The notes under the pieces: model-generated
Told to the model about the DNA's origin: nothing
Database searches by the model: none
Seen by the model: the letters and a program-made list of their open reading frames with translations, nothing else
In this document: in pieces, positions 39,941-49,416 of the stretch
Position numbering within the stretch: the stretch's first letter is position 1
Layout: every line of letters starts with the position of its first letter
Made by a program: the position numbers and the translations under genes
Assembly: GCA_013152385.1 (NCBI GenBank)
Contig: JAADGL010000053.1
Span: 53,100 to 117,099, forward strand
DNA: 64,000 nucleotides
Origin: Acidobacteriota bacterium
GTDB taxonomy: Bacteria; Acidobacteriota; Holophagae; Thermotomaculales; Thermotomaculaceae
Direction: 5' to 3'

Positions 39941-41946
39941 GCGAACGTTTACAGAACCTGGTCCGCAATAAACACCTCTTTCTCATCCTCCTCGCAATTC
40001 TGGTCGGGGTTTGCGCCGGGCTGGGCGGCGTTGCCATCCGTTATCTCATCAAATACGGAATGCTGGCATTCTTCGGCGTATATGACAATTTCCTCGCCGC
40101 AGTACAGCACGTATCCCTCACCCGCCGCATCCTGGCACCGATTATCGGGGGGCTGGTGGTCGGGCCGATCATTTATTACATGGCAAAAGAAGCCAAAGGC
40201 CACGGTGTTCCGGAAGTTATGCTGGCAATGCTCCTGAAAGACGGAAAAATCCGCCCGCGGGTTGCGTTTGTCAAATCCATCGCATCCGCCATCAGCATCG
40301 GCTCCGGCGGGTCAGTGGGACGGGAAGGCCCCATCGTACAAATCGGCGCATCTCTCGGGTCCTCCCTTGCACAATACTTTCAGCTGGACAAACGGGACAT
40401 TTCCACCCTCGTCGCCTGCGGGGCGGCAGGAGGAATTGCCGCCGCATTCAATGCACCCATTGCCGGAGCATTGTTCGCGGTGGAAATTATCCTCGGAGAT
40501 TTCGGGATGGCCGCCCTCTCCCCCATCATCATCAGCTCGGTGATTTCCACCATCGTTGCCCGTCACATTGAAGGAGACCTGCTGGCATTCACCGTTCCGC
40601 CCTACGCGCTGAACACTCCGCTGGAGCTCCTCCCCTATACCCTGCTGGGAATTGTCGCCGGCCTGGTGGCGGTTCTCTTCATCGTAACCCTGTACACAGC
40701 GGAACGGCTCTATGATAACTGGAATTTTCCGGAATGGCTGCAACCCATGACAGGGGGAATTTTCATCGCACTTGTGGGAATTGTCATTCCCCAGATTTAC
40801 GGAGTGGGATATGAAACCATCAACGGCGCCCTTCACAACCAATGGCCGTTATGGTTTCTGATTGTACTGATATTCATCAAAATCCTGGGAACATCCATCA
40901 CCCTCGGTTCCGGCGGTTCCGGCGGTGTGTTCGCCCCCTCCCTTTTCATCGGTGCGGCCACAGGCGGCGCGGTGGGAATGGTAACCCACCAGATGTTCCC
41001 GGTTGCCGCCACTTCCGGAACCTATGCTCTTGTGGGAATGGGGGCGATGGTCGCCGCCACCACCCAGGCCCCCATCACCGCGATTATAATCATTTTTGAG
41101 CTGACACAAGACTATCACATCATCCCGCCCCTGATGTTCACCTGCATTATCAGTACATTAATTGCTACAACAATTAAAAAGGAATCCATCTACACCCAGA
41201 AACTGGAACTGAAAGGAATCCGGCTCACCGAAGGAAAAGAAGAAAGTATCCTCCGGGAAATCAACGTAGATGCCGCACTGAAAAAAGGCACTTTCTTTTA
41301 CGAAGACATGAATCTCCGCTCCATCATTGATATTGCCCTCTCCACCACTCAGACGGTTTTTCCCGTAATTACGCGTGAAGACGAGGTTCTGGCGGGGATT
41401 CTAACCCTCAATGATTTGAAAACCGTCTTCTACGAGCGGGAAACACTGGCAGACCTCGTTATTGCCGAAGACGTGGCAACCGAACCGGTGTTTCTGACAA
41501 AAAATGCCAACCTTCAACACGCCATGGAATTAAACGGACACCACTTAATGGAAGAAATACCAGTTGTGGAAGACAGAGAAAGCATGAAATACGCGGGAAT
41601 GATTTTTATTCAGGATGTCATCTCCCTGTACAATTCCGAAGTGAAAAAGCGGGAACTGGCCCTGGCAGTGGTTACCCGGAAAAAATTCAAAGACATCACC
41701 AAAGGAATCTCCCTCGGCGAAGGATACCGGTTGGCGGAATTTCCCGTCCCCCGGGAATTCATTGGAAAATCACTGAAAGAATTATCGTTCCGGAACAAAT
41801 ACAAACTGGAACTGATTCTGGTAAAACGAAGAGGCAGTACCGACATCATTCCGGACCCCAACCAGCCTTTCTATGAAAATGACCGGATGGTTGTGGTGGG
41901 AATCCATGAAAACATCCAGAAATTTAAAAACGAGTATCAGCTATGA
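39937..41946 (+). CDS. ClC chloride channel/antiporter with CBS and TrkA-C domains
   Basis: A 669-residue ClC protein. Membrane part (about 1-420) with the anion-selectivity motifs GSGGSVGREGPIVQIGASLG (gating Glu in GREGP), GSGGSGGVFAPSLFIGAATG and a conserved tyrosine-region helix near IITAIIII. Then a CBS pair (about 450-570; LSTTQTVFPVITREDEVLAG; MEEIPVVEDRESM) and a TrkA-C/RCK-C domain at the end (EFIGKSLKELSFRNKYKLEL; VVVGIHENIQKF). The cytoplasmic tail suggests gating by nucleotides. Overlaps pyrE and alr by 4 nt each. Confidence 0.94.
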   Translation: MSERLQNLVRNKHLFLILLAILVGVCAGLGGVAIRYLIKYGMLAFFGVYDNFLAAVQHVSLTRRILAPIIGGLVVGPIIYYMAKEAKGHGVPEVMLAMLLKDGKIRPRVAFVKSIASAISIGSGGSVGREGPIVQIGASLGSSLAQYFQLDKRDISTLVACGAAGGIAAAFNAPIAGALFAVEIILGDFGMAALSPIIISSVISTIVARHIEGDLLAFTVPPYALNTPLELLPYTLLGIVAGLVAVLFIVTLYTAERLYDNWNFPEWLQPMTGGIFIALVGIVIPQIYGVGYETINGALHNQWPLWFLIVLIFIKILGTSITLGSGGSGGVFAPSLFIGAATGGAVGMVTHQMFPVAATSGTYALVGMGAMVAATTQAPITAIIIIFELTQDYHIIPPLMFTCIISTLIATTIKKESIYTQKLELKGIRLTEGKEESILREINVDAALKKGTFFYEDMNLRSIIDIALSTTQTVFPVITREDEVLAGILTLNDLKTVFYERETLADLVIAEDVATEPVFLTKNANLQHAMELNGHHLMEEIPVVEDRESMKYAGMIFIQDVISLYNSEVKKRELALAVVTRKKFKDITKGISLGEGYRLAEFPVPREFIGKSLKELSFRNKYKLELILVKRRGSTDIIPDPNQPFYENDRMVVVGIHENIQKFKNEYQL

Positions 41947-43085
41947 ACCATATCTCCCCATCATGGATTGAACTGAACATTTCGGCACTGCAGCGGAATT
42001 TCCATTTTTTTCGGAACCGGATTCGGCGGGAAACTGCCATTTATCCGGTGATAAAAGCCAATGCCTACGGCCACGGAATGGCAGAAATCGCCCGTGCTGT
42101 TGCCCCTCTGGCAGACGGATTCTGCGTCCACAGCGCAGAAGAAGCCGCAAAGGTACCGGGAACAAAACCGGTGTTGATTCTGGGGCATTTTCCGGAAGAT
42201 ATGGGGTTTCTGGCACGGCTCATACTGGACAAAAATCCGGTTTTTACCATCACACAGTTTGAACAGGCAGAAATTCTGGCACGTGCCGCCAAAGCGGCGG
42301 GGAAACCGGCATCTGTTCATATAAAAGTGGAAACCGGAACCCACCGGCTGGGAATCTCCCCCGATGAATCCTTAAAACTGATATCGGAACTGAAAACATT
42401 TCAAACCATCCGGGTCAAGGGGTTTTCCACCCACTTTGCCAACATTGAAGATACAACAAACCATCAATTTGCCATGGAACAACTTTCCCGGTTCAACGCA
42501 TTCCGGACATCACTGCCGGATCCCGAAAACTATCGGTTTCACACAGCCTGTTCCGCCGCCGCACTGCTATTCCCCGAAACCCATATGGACATTGTCCGGC
42601 TTGGAATCTCCCTTTACGGCTACTATTCCAGCGGGGAAACCCGGCTCTCCGCCATGCAGCAGGGGCTGCAACCGGAAGACCGGCTTCGTCCGGTTCTCTC
42701 ATGGAAAACCCGCCCCATCCAGATTAAACCGGTGGCATCCGGAGACTTCATCGGATACGGCCTGACCTTCCGGGCCCACCGGCCGATGACAATTGCTATT
42801 TTACCGGTGGGATACAGCGACGGATATGACCGCAGGCTCTCCAATTCCGGCTACGTCCTGATCCGGGGGCAGCGGGCACCGATTTGCGGCAGAATCTGCA
42901 TGAACATGATGATGGTTGACGTTTCTCATATTGACGGAATCAACCGGGATGACACGGTTATACTCATCGGCCGGGATGGAAACGAAGAAATTTCGGCAGA
43001 AACCCTCGCCGCAATTTCCGGCACCATTCAGTACGAAATCCTCGCCCGAATCAATCCGTCCATTCCCCGGATTTCAATGGATTAA
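41943..43085 (+). CDS. alr: Alanine racemase
   Basis: PLP enzyme making D-alanine for peptidoglycan. The 380-residue protein has the PLP lysine in YPVIKANAYGHGMAEIA, the catalytic Tyr in SGDFIGYGLTF, and the C-terminal beta-barrel residues (LPVGYSDGYDRRLSNSG; GRICMNMMMVDVS). Full length. ATGA overlap with the ClC gene and 3 nt before truA. Confidence 0.95.
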   Translation: MNHISPSWIELNISALQRNFHFFRNRIRRETAIYPVIKANAYGHGMAEIARAVAPLADGFCVHSAEEAAKVPGTKPVLILGHFPEDMGFLARLILDKNPVFTITQFEQAEILARAAKAAGKPASVHIKVETGTHRLGISPDESLKLISELKTFQTIRVKGFSTHFANIEDTTNHQFAMEQLSRFNAFRTSLPDPENYRFHTACSAAALLFPETHMDIVRLGISLYGYYSSGETRLSAMQQGLQPEDRLRPVLSWKTRPIQIKPVASGDFIGYGLTFRAHRPMTIAILPVGYSDGYDRRLSNSGYVLIRGQRAPICGRICMNMMMVDVSHIDGINRDDTVILIGRDGNEEISAETLAAISGTIQYEILARINPSIPRISMD

Positions 43086-43088
43086 ACA

Positions 43089-43871
43089 ATGAACAAAACA
43101 AGTTCCGCCGAACATTTCACTGATGCAAGAACCATAAAACTGGTGCTGGAATATGACGGCACCGCCTATGCCGGCTGGCAAATTCAGCCGGACGCCCGAA
43201 CGGTTCAGGGGACTTTGCAGGAAACCGTAAAAACCGTAATGAATCATCCCGTAAAAATTAACGGGGCCAGCCGAACCGATGCCGGAGTGCATGCCAGGCA
43301 TCAGGTCGCCGCTTTCCGGACCCCGTCCCGCCGGCCTGTCTCCGTCATCATGAAAGGGCTAAACGCACTGCTTCCCGACGATATCCGGATACGGGAAATC
43401 TCGGAAGCGCCGGAAGGATTCCATCCCCGTTTCTCCGCCCTCTCCAAAACTTACCGCTACGCCATGTTCACAGGCAGAAAACTTCCGGTTTTCCAGCGCC
43501 TTTATACCGCACAAATCAGAGGGCAAATTGACCTCTCCAAAATGGAAAAAGGCGCCGAATTTTTTCTCGGAACACATGACTTCTCCTCTTTCCGGGATTC
43601 ACAGTGTTCCGCAAAAACCACTGTCCGCGAAATTTACGAATCCCGTTTTAATAAGTTGCAGAATGGTCATTTAGAATATATAATTTCAGGGAACCGTTTT
43701 CTCCATCATATGGTCCGGATTATCGCAGGTACACTAATCTGGATCGGCAGGGGAAAAATAAAAGCAGAAGAACTGCCCGCCCTGTTTGAAAAAAAAGACA
43801 GGCGGTATGCGGGGCCGACTGCCCCGGCAAAGGGGTTATTTCTGGAAAACATTTGTTTTAAGGAGGATTAA
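43089..43871 (+). CDS. truA: tRNA pseudouridine(38-40) synthase TruA
   Basis: Isomerises U38-U40 in the tRNA anticodon arm. The 260-residue protein has IKLVLEYDGTAYAGWQIQPD, the catalytic Asp in GASRTDAGVHARHQVAAF, SKTYRYAMFTG and FLHHMVRIIAGTLIWIGRGK. Full length. Its last codons contain the AAGGAGG ribosome site for the next gene. Confidence 0.96.
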   Translation: MNKTSSAEHFTDARTIKLVLEYDGTAYAGWQIQPDARTVQGTLQETVKTVMNHPVKINGASRTDAGVHARHQVAAFRTPSRRPVSVIMKGLNALLPDDIRIREISEAPEGFHPRFSALSKTYRYAMFTGRKLPVFQRLYTAQIRGQIDLSKMEKGAEFFLGTHDFSSFRDSQCSAKTTVREIYESRFNKLQNGHLEYIISGNRFLHHMVRIIAGTLIWIGRGKIKAEELPALFEKKDRRYAGPTAPAKGLFLENICFKED

Positions 43872-43872
43872 A

Positions 43873-45024
43873 ATGTGGAAAAAATTGATCGGACTGTGCA
43901 TTGCCGGAATTCTCATCATGGGAACCGGATGTAATCTCATGGAAAAACACCAGGTTGAGAAAATGCAGAAGATGGCGGCAAAGATCGACCAGCTGGACGG
44001 ACAATTGAAACAGAAAGAAGACGCCTACCGGAAAATTCTGACTCAGTACGGATTGAAGGGAGACAAACAGCTCACCGACCAGCAATGGCAAATGCTCTCC
44101 CTGACACCGGAACAACGGAAAATGCTCCAGGCCCGGCTTAACAAAGAGCAGGATTCCTCTTACAAAGCCATTCTGCAGGAAGTTCTGGACAAAGACAAAG
44201 AAATAAAAGACTTACGCAAACAAATCGATACTCTTCGGGAACAGCTCCCCAAACCGGTTGTGGTTAAGCAGGGAGACAATCACTACGACATCTGCATGCG
44301 TTATCTTGTTGACCAGAAAGGGCTCACAAAAGAAGATGCTCAGAAACTGGTTGAACGGGTCAATCTCCTGGACTATCTTGTCCCGGGATTTGAAGTATGG
44401 CTGTTTTATGACGGCGGCACATTCGGTACCTTTGTTACACAGGGAACAGCAAATCAAAGTCCGAACCAGATAAAAAAATACTACAAAACAAAACTAATCA
44501 ATGAAAGGGACAAAGCCAGACAGGATGCCAGCCGGTTGAAAGATGACGTCAACGAGCTGGAAGCCAGAAAAGTCGAACTGACAAAACAACTGACGGAACT
44601 GGAACAAATCAAAGCAGAATTAAACAATCAGGTTCAAAACCTGAACAGCCGCAACAAAAAGCTGTCCAGCCAGAACACAGAAAAAGAACGGAGACTGAAT
44701 TCGGTTTTTTATCATGTGGACAACTACAAAGCACTGAAAGCTAAAAAAATTGTGGGCCGTTTCCTCTTCGGCCGTCCCCAGTTAAAAAACTTTAACGCGG
44801 TTGTATTTGACAAATCCGTTGATCTCCGCCAATCCGATTCCATCACAATCTCAGCGGCAGATGCCGGAGTGAAGCAGATTCATGCCATCTATGTAATGCC
44901 CCGGAGTTTTGTAAAAGACAAAGATTACAAAATTGACCTGGCACCGGACAAATCAACAGCGGTCATCTACATTGTAAACCCGGGAAAATTCCAGATGAGC
45001 AAGGTACTCTTTGCCATTCGCTGA
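43873..45024 (+). CDS. Coiled-coil lipoprotein with LysM-like segment
   Basis: A 383-residue predicted lipoprotein: signal MWKKLIGLCIAGILIMGTG with lipobox MGTGC, Cys at about 20. Two coiled-coil stretches (about 25-125 and 215-290) flank a segment VVVKQGDNHYDICMRYLV followed by NLLDYLVPGFEVWLFYDGG, which resembles a divergent LysM (peptidoglycan-binding) repeat. The C-terminal 90 residues look beta-rich. No family name could be assigned. Start chosen for the AGGAGGATTAAA site; a frame to 43786 lies inside truA. An envelope-organising role is an inference. Confidence 0.78.
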   Translation: MWKKLIGLCIAGILIMGTGCNLMEKHQVEKMQKMAAKIDQLDGQLKQKEDAYRKILTQYGLKGDKQLTDQQWQMLSLTPEQRKMLQARLNKEQDSSYKAILQEVLDKDKEIKDLRKQIDTLREQLPKPVVVKQGDNHYDICMRYLVDQKGLTKEDAQKLVERVNLLDYLVPGFEVWLFYDGGTFGTFVTQGTANQSPNQIKKYYKTKLINERDKARQDASRLKDDVNELEARKVELTKQLTELEQIKAELNNQVQNLNSRNKKLSSQNTEKERRLNSVFYHVDNYKALKAKKIVGRFLFGRPQLKNFNAVVFDKSVDLRQSDSITISAADAGVKQIHAIYVMPRSFVKDKDYKIDLAPDKSTAVIYIVNPGKFQMSKVLFAIR

Positions 45025-45042
45025 TAACGAGCTTCAGGTTAA

Positions 45043-46653
45043 ATGAGCAAACGGCAAATTACAATTCTGGCACCGAAAACCGCAGTCATGCGCGATATCA
45101 TCTCTCAGTTGGAAAAAGCCGGATACCATTGTGATTTGCTGGAAGAATTGCCGGAACCACTCACTGTGCCGGGGGACTTGCCCCCGGCACTCTTTCTCAT
45201 TGACTCATCCCTGCTGATCCACGAAGACACCGTATTTGAAACAGAGCTGCCGGTTATTCTTCTCACCGGAGGAGAAAGCCGGAACATTCGCACAAAAGGT
45301 ATTCTTCAAGCAATCAGTAAACCGGTGACGATAGAAAAACTCCTCCCTCTCATCTCCCACATCCTGAGAAAGAGGAAAATTCTAATCACCGACGATACCC
45401 CCTCATTCCGGGAAATGGTTGCAGCAGAATTCAATCTGGACTCCTACGAACTGATTTTTGCGGAAAACGGCCTGACCGGATACCAGGCGGCAAGACAGCA
45501 TCATCCGGATCTCATCACCATGGATATTGAAATGCCGGTAATGGACGGATATAAAGCATGCGAAATGATTCGTCATGACCCTTCAACCGAAGATATTCCG
45601 ATCATCTTCGTTACCACTCTCGGGAATGAAGAAGATATTGACCGGGGATTTCGTGCCGGTGCAATTGAATATTTTGTCAAACCGTTCCAACCCGGCCGGC
45701 TCGGAAAATTTGTCCACAACCTTTTCGTAAAAATGGAATCCAGGCGAACGGTTCCCATTGCTATTCTGGACCACCGGAAAACCTCTCGGAAAATTACTGA
45801 ATTTGCATTTCAAAAACACGGGTTTCAAACAAGCCCTTTTTCTTCCTTGAACAAATTAATAGAACAATTCAAGCAAGGATATGAACCGGAACTCCTTCTT
45901 TTCAACATGGATGATCCGGACACATCCTTTGAAACAAGCTTAAAGGAGTTGAAATTATTGCGGCCGCACCTTCCTGTTTTGACCCTGACAGATGAAAACC
46001 GGAAAGCAAGAATTATCCACGCACTGAAAGCCGGGGCCGTTGATTACGTCCTCGCACCTTTCGTAGAAGAAGAACTTATCGCACGGAGTGAGACCCACAT
46101 CCGCCTGCACAAATACATCCGGCAACTGTCAAATGCCAATCAACGGCTCCGGGAATTGTCCGTCACCGACCCCCTTACCGGACTTTTTAACCGGGGATAC
46201 CTGAACCGGATGCTGAAAGCCGAAATCAAAAAGCTCAGCCGCCGGGAAGAATGGCTGTCCTGTATTATGATTGATATTGATCATTTCAAACAAATCAATG
46301 ATACCTACGGCCACATTACCGGAGACTTCGTCCTGACGGAACTGGCAAATATCATGAGGGAACTCAGTCGGGATTCCGACATCGTTACACGCTACGGCGG
46401 TGAAGAATTCGTACTGCTTCTCCCGCAGACAGACCCGGACGGTGCCTTCATCCTCGCGGAAAAAATCCGAACAAACGTTGAAAAAAAGAAATTCAAAACA
46501 GGAGATGTGGCCATCACGGTTACAATCAGTTGCGGAATTCATGGAATCCGCAATTTTCTGGAAGGCCGAAATCTGATACAATATGCAGACGAAGCCCTTT
46601 ATCAAGCAAAGGAAACCGGGAGAAACAGGACTGTCTGCCATGAAACAAGCTGA
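45043..46653 (+). CDS. Multi-receiver GGDEF response regulator (PleD-like)
   Basis: A 536-residue protein with three receiver-like domains and a GGDEF domain. The first (about 1-105) and third (about 235-350) lack the phosphoacceptor aspartate pattern and look degenerate. The middle one (about 110-225) is intact: ITDDTPSF, ITMDIEMPVMDGYKA, FVTTLG and VKPFQP. The cyclase domain (about 370-530) has SVTDPLTGLFNRGYLN, active site TRYGGEEFVLLLPQ and the inhibitory RDSD five residues before it. It should make c-di-GMP when phosphorylated. Its 3' end overlaps the next gene by 14 nt. Confidence 0.92.
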   Translation: MSKRQITILAPKTAVMRDIISQLEKAGYHCDLLEELPEPLTVPGDLPPALFLIDSSLLIHEDTVFETELPVILLTGGESRNIRTKGILQAISKPVTIEKLLPLISHILRKRKILITDDTPSFREMVAAEFNLDSYELIFAENGLTGYQAARQHHPDLITMDIEMPVMDGYKACEMIRHDPSTEDIPIIFVTTLGNEEDIDRGFRAGAIEYFVKPFQPGRLGKFVHNLFVKMESRRTVPIAILDHRKTSRKITEFAFQKHGFQTSPFSSLNKLIEQFKQGYEPELLLFNMDDPDTSFETSLKELKLLRPHLPVLTLTDENRKARIIHALKAGAVDYVLAPFVEEELIARSETHIRLHKYIRQLSNANQRLRELSVTDPLTGLFNRGYLNRMLKAEIKKLSRREEWLSCIMIDIDHFKQINDTYGHITGDFVLTELANIMRELSRDSDIVTRYGGEEFVLLLPQTDPDGAFILAEKIRTNVEKKKFKTGDVAITVTISCGIHGIRNFLEGRNLIQYADEALYQAKETGRNRTVCHETS

Positions 46654-48277
46654 CAAACAATTGATAATCACAAACCTGCTGTTATTCGTCGGAGGGTGTA
46701 TCCTCTCTATCAGTTCAATACTATCCGCTCAATCTCCGATTACTCTAAAAATCGCGATTTTTTCAGGCCCCATTCTCCTTCTCGTTTCCATTTCTGTTTC
46801 TTTCTGGGCTATCCGCAGAAATCTTCAGTCCAGAAAACTTGAGCTGAAAGTTCTGAAAAATGCCATCGAAGGCACTCCCCGGCAGGAAACCGGCGGCCTC
46901 TCAAATGATATTACCGAACTTCTCTCCCTCCTGAAAGAAGAACGTTCCAGAATCCACCGTATCCTTGCCGACCATGGTGAAACCGCCGCACTGGTCAGCA
47001 TCAACCTTGAACGTGTTATCCGACTAACAGGAAAGATGTCCGAATTCATTGAGGATGTCGATAAACTGTCCAGTCGTATTCACCACCTCTATCAGCGGTT
47101 CGAAAATTCCCTTCTCCAGGCAGAAAACCAGGATGACCTCTCCGAAACAATTCTCAAAATCCGTTTCGAACTGGACAATTTCCACGAAGCACCTTCCTCC
47201 ATGCTCAATCTCCTGAAAAAAGTTTATTCCGGGTTTCAACAAAACAGAGAAAGTTTAATGGCTGCCCATGAAGCATTTCTCGGAGCCCAGTCGGTGATGG
47301 AAGAAGGGGAAATCGGTATCTTTATGAAACAACAGGAAGCTGCGGAACAGATACGGAATGCGGTACAGGCTCTTGAAAAAACACTCGGTGAAGAAGAAAC
47401 CGCACTTGTTGAAGGAGCCGAATTGCTTCAAGACATTACGGCACGCTTTCACTCTTTTTCCAATGAACTCGGAGAAATCCAAAACCTTGCCAGAGAGTTG
47501 CCGGAACAAATCCATCGCCTTGCCGCACTGGCGGCGGAACTTGAGGACATACACGAAAAAGGAAAAATTCTCGCGTTAAATGCCGCCATTTACGCAGGAG
47601 ACGCGGGAGAAGAAGGGAAAGGGTTCAGCACCATAGCCCGAGAAATGAAAACCATTACCGAATCTGCCGAACTGCTCCAGAATCATCTTCAACAGGGGCT
47701 GGATCAATTGGAAAAAACCGCCGTCCATACCCTGAACGGAATGGAACAAATGGTTACTGCCGAACATTCAATTGTCACATTTGCAGAAACCGGACAGGAG
47801 AACTACAAACGTCGCCTGTCAGGGGAAGATGCGGTACGAAAAAACCGGGAAACCCTGTCCACCGCACTCCACCGAATGAATGAACTTTTGGAAATGCAGG
47901 AAAAAACCGCCAGGGAAAGGCAAAACAATATCAACCGCTCCCTGACTGAACTCAGAAACGCACGGCATGAAAGTGAAAATGACCACGCGCTGAAATTCCA
48001 GATTGACAATATGGTAATAGAATCCGCACGTTTTTCGGAGAAAATTGAAAACGAACTGCCAAACCTCCTGAATGCCGTCGGCGGCATCTTGGACGAAGTT
48101 TCCGCATTTCAAGACCAATTTCTTCAAACGCGAAACGCACTGGCAGATTTTACAGACCCCAGAATTGTTAAGACTCTTAAAGAACTGAAGCAGGCGGTGA
48201 GGGGAAATGAAGTTCAACTTCTTCGCGCATCCACAAACCTGCTTCGCAAAATGAAAACTTATATTCCGTCAAACTGA
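46640..48277 (+). CDS. Chemoreceptor-like signalling protein without sensor domain
   Basis: A 545-residue mostly helical protein. Two membrane helices near the N-terminus (about 8-28 and 36-56) are joined by only a few residues, so no periplasmic sensor exists. A long coiled coil follows. Around residues 305-340 the segment EKGKILALNAAIYAGDAGEEGKGFSTIAREM closely resembles the hairpin tip of methyl-accepting chemotaxis proteins (here quoted in parts: KGKILALNAAIYAGDAGEE; GKGFSTIAREM), although the rest is divergent and no CheA/CheW gene is near. Start at 46640 overlaps the GGDEF gene, so the two are coexpressed. Confidence 0.78.
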   Translation: MKQADKQLIITNLLLFVGGCILSISSILSAQSPITLKIAIFSGPILLLVSISVSFWAIRRNLQSRKLELKVLKNAIEGTPRQETGGLSNDITELLSLLKEERSRIHRILADHGETAALVSINLERVIRLTGKMSEFIEDVDKLSSRIHHLYQRFENSLLQAENQDDLSETILKIRFELDNFHEAPSSMLNLLKKVYSGFQQNRESLMAAHEAFLGAQSVMEEGEIGIFMKQQEAAEQIRNAVQALEKTLGEEETALVEGAELLQDITARFHSFSNELGEIQNLARELPEQIHRLAALAAELEDIHEKGKILALNAAIYAGDAGEEGKGFSTIAREMKTITESAELLQNHLQQGLDQLEKTAVHTLNGMEQMVTAEHSIVTFAETGQENYKRRLSGEDAVRKNRETLSTALHRMNELLEMQEKTARERQNNINRSLTELRNARHESENDHALKFQIDNMVIESARFSEKIENELPNLLNAVGGILDEVSAFQDQFLQTRNALADFTDPRIVKTLKELKQAVRGNEVQLLRASTNLLRKMKTYIPSN

Positions 48278-48295
48278 CCGAAAAAGGAGAAAAGA

Positions 48296-48769
48296 ATGTA
48301 CAACAAAGTTACTCTCATTGGCAGAGCCGGCACAGATGCTGAGGTTCGTTACACTCAAAACCAGAGTAAAATAGTTAAATTCCCCCTTGCCACCAGCCGA
48401 TTCTGGAATGACAGCAATGGTGTCCGTCAGGAAAAAACCGAATGGCACAACATTGTATGCTGGGGCTATTTGGCGGACCGTGCGGAAAAACTGGTCACAA
48501 AAGGTTCACTCCTCATGGTGGAAGGCTCAATCGAATACTCCAGCTGGCAGGGAAACGACGGCACCAAACGATACCGGACGGACATTCGCGCCTTGACACT
48601 GCTCATGCTCTCCGCAAAACGATCCGGTGCCCCGGCAGCTGCCGCTTCAGCACAACCACAGCACCATGAAGGACCTGCACCGGCAACTGAACCGGCTCCG
48701 GATTCCACTGATTTTGTAGATGACATCGAAGTTCCGAAAAGTGATCTCGAAGACGATATCCCCTTCTGA
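48296..48769 (+). CDS. ssb: Single-stranded DNA-binding protein
   Basis: A 157-residue SSB with the OB fold (MYNKVTLIGRAGTDAEVRYT, WHNIVCWGYLADRAEKLVTKG within it in part: WHNIVCWGYLADRAE; SLLMVEGSIEYSSW), a flexible Ala/Pro/Gln linker and the acidic protein-interaction tip DLEDDIPF. Full length, with GGAGAAAAGA before the ATG. Confidence 0.96.
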   Translation: MYNKVTLIGRAGTDAEVRYTQNQSKIVKFPLATSRFWNDSNGVRQEKTEWHNIVCWGYLADRAEKLVTKGSLLMVEGSIEYSSWQGNDGTKRYRTDIRALTLLMLSAKRSGAPAAAASAQPQHHEGPAPATEPAPDSTDFVDDIEVPKSDLEDDIPF

Positions 48770-48903
48770 CTTGCTGTTGCTGTACAAAGGCACGGGTAAA
48801 CTCTCTCACCGATCCGGGTTTCCCGTACCCGCCATTCATCATTTCCTGCCACCTCAAACTTCCGGGGAGTTTTCTGCGTCAATAGAGACAGGAGGAAGAG
48901 GGT

Positions 48904-49416
48904 TTGGAATTTGAAGCAATTGCCCGTCAATATTCCGGGATGCTGTACCGGCATATTCATCGGATGGTTGGAAACCGGGAAGACGCACAGGATGTTCTTC
49001 AGGAAGTTCTGCTGCTGATTTTTCGAAAACTTCACACCTTCCGCGGCGATGCCAGCATGAAAACGTGGGTATTCCGTATTGCGTCCAACCGTTCCATTGA
49101 TTTCATCCGCCAATCCCGGCGGCAGCCTACGGAAGAATTGACTGAAACAATCTCCTCAAAGGAATCCCCCCTCGCCTTTGCCCAGCGGCAAGCTGAAATT
49201 GACGCCCTCGGACACGCGCTGGAACAGCTGCCAACGGAACAGCGGCAGGTTGTTGTGCTGAAGGAAATCAACGGGTTAACCTTCAGGGAAATTGCTGAAA
49301 TCCTTCAAATTCCTGAAAATACGGCAAAGACCCGTATGTACACCTCTCTGAAAAAACTGAGGGGAATATTGGCCGAAAAACAGAACCCGGCCCCAAAACA
49401 GGAGGAAAACAGATGA
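48904..49416 (+). CDS. ECF-type RNA polymerase sigma factor
   Basis: A 170-residue two-domain sigma factor. Region 2 (about 3-75) has GNREDAQDVLQEVLLLIFRK, the -10-recognition FRGDASMKTWVFRIASNRS and DFIRQSRR. Region 4 (about 105-160) has LPTEQRQVVVLKEINGLTFR and EIAEILQIPENTAKTRMYTS, then LKKLRG. Start is TTG at 48904, 8 nt after GGAGG; no ATG fits. ATGA overlap with its zinc-finger anti-sigma gene, so it is probably held inactive by that protein. Confidence 0.93.
   Translation: MEFEAIARQYSGMLYRHIHRMVGNREDAQDVLQEVLLLIFRKLHTFRGDASMKTWVFRIASNRSIDFIRQSRRQPTEELTETISSKESPLAFAQRQAEIDALGHALEQLPTEQRQVVVLKEINGLTFREIAEILQIPENTAKTRMYTSLKKLRGILAEKQNPAPKQEENR

Noticed and set aside
48770..48903. Terminator after ssb
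   Set aside because: Only GC-poor short complementarities such as ACGGG/CCCGT, with no T-run, are present, so no call is made.
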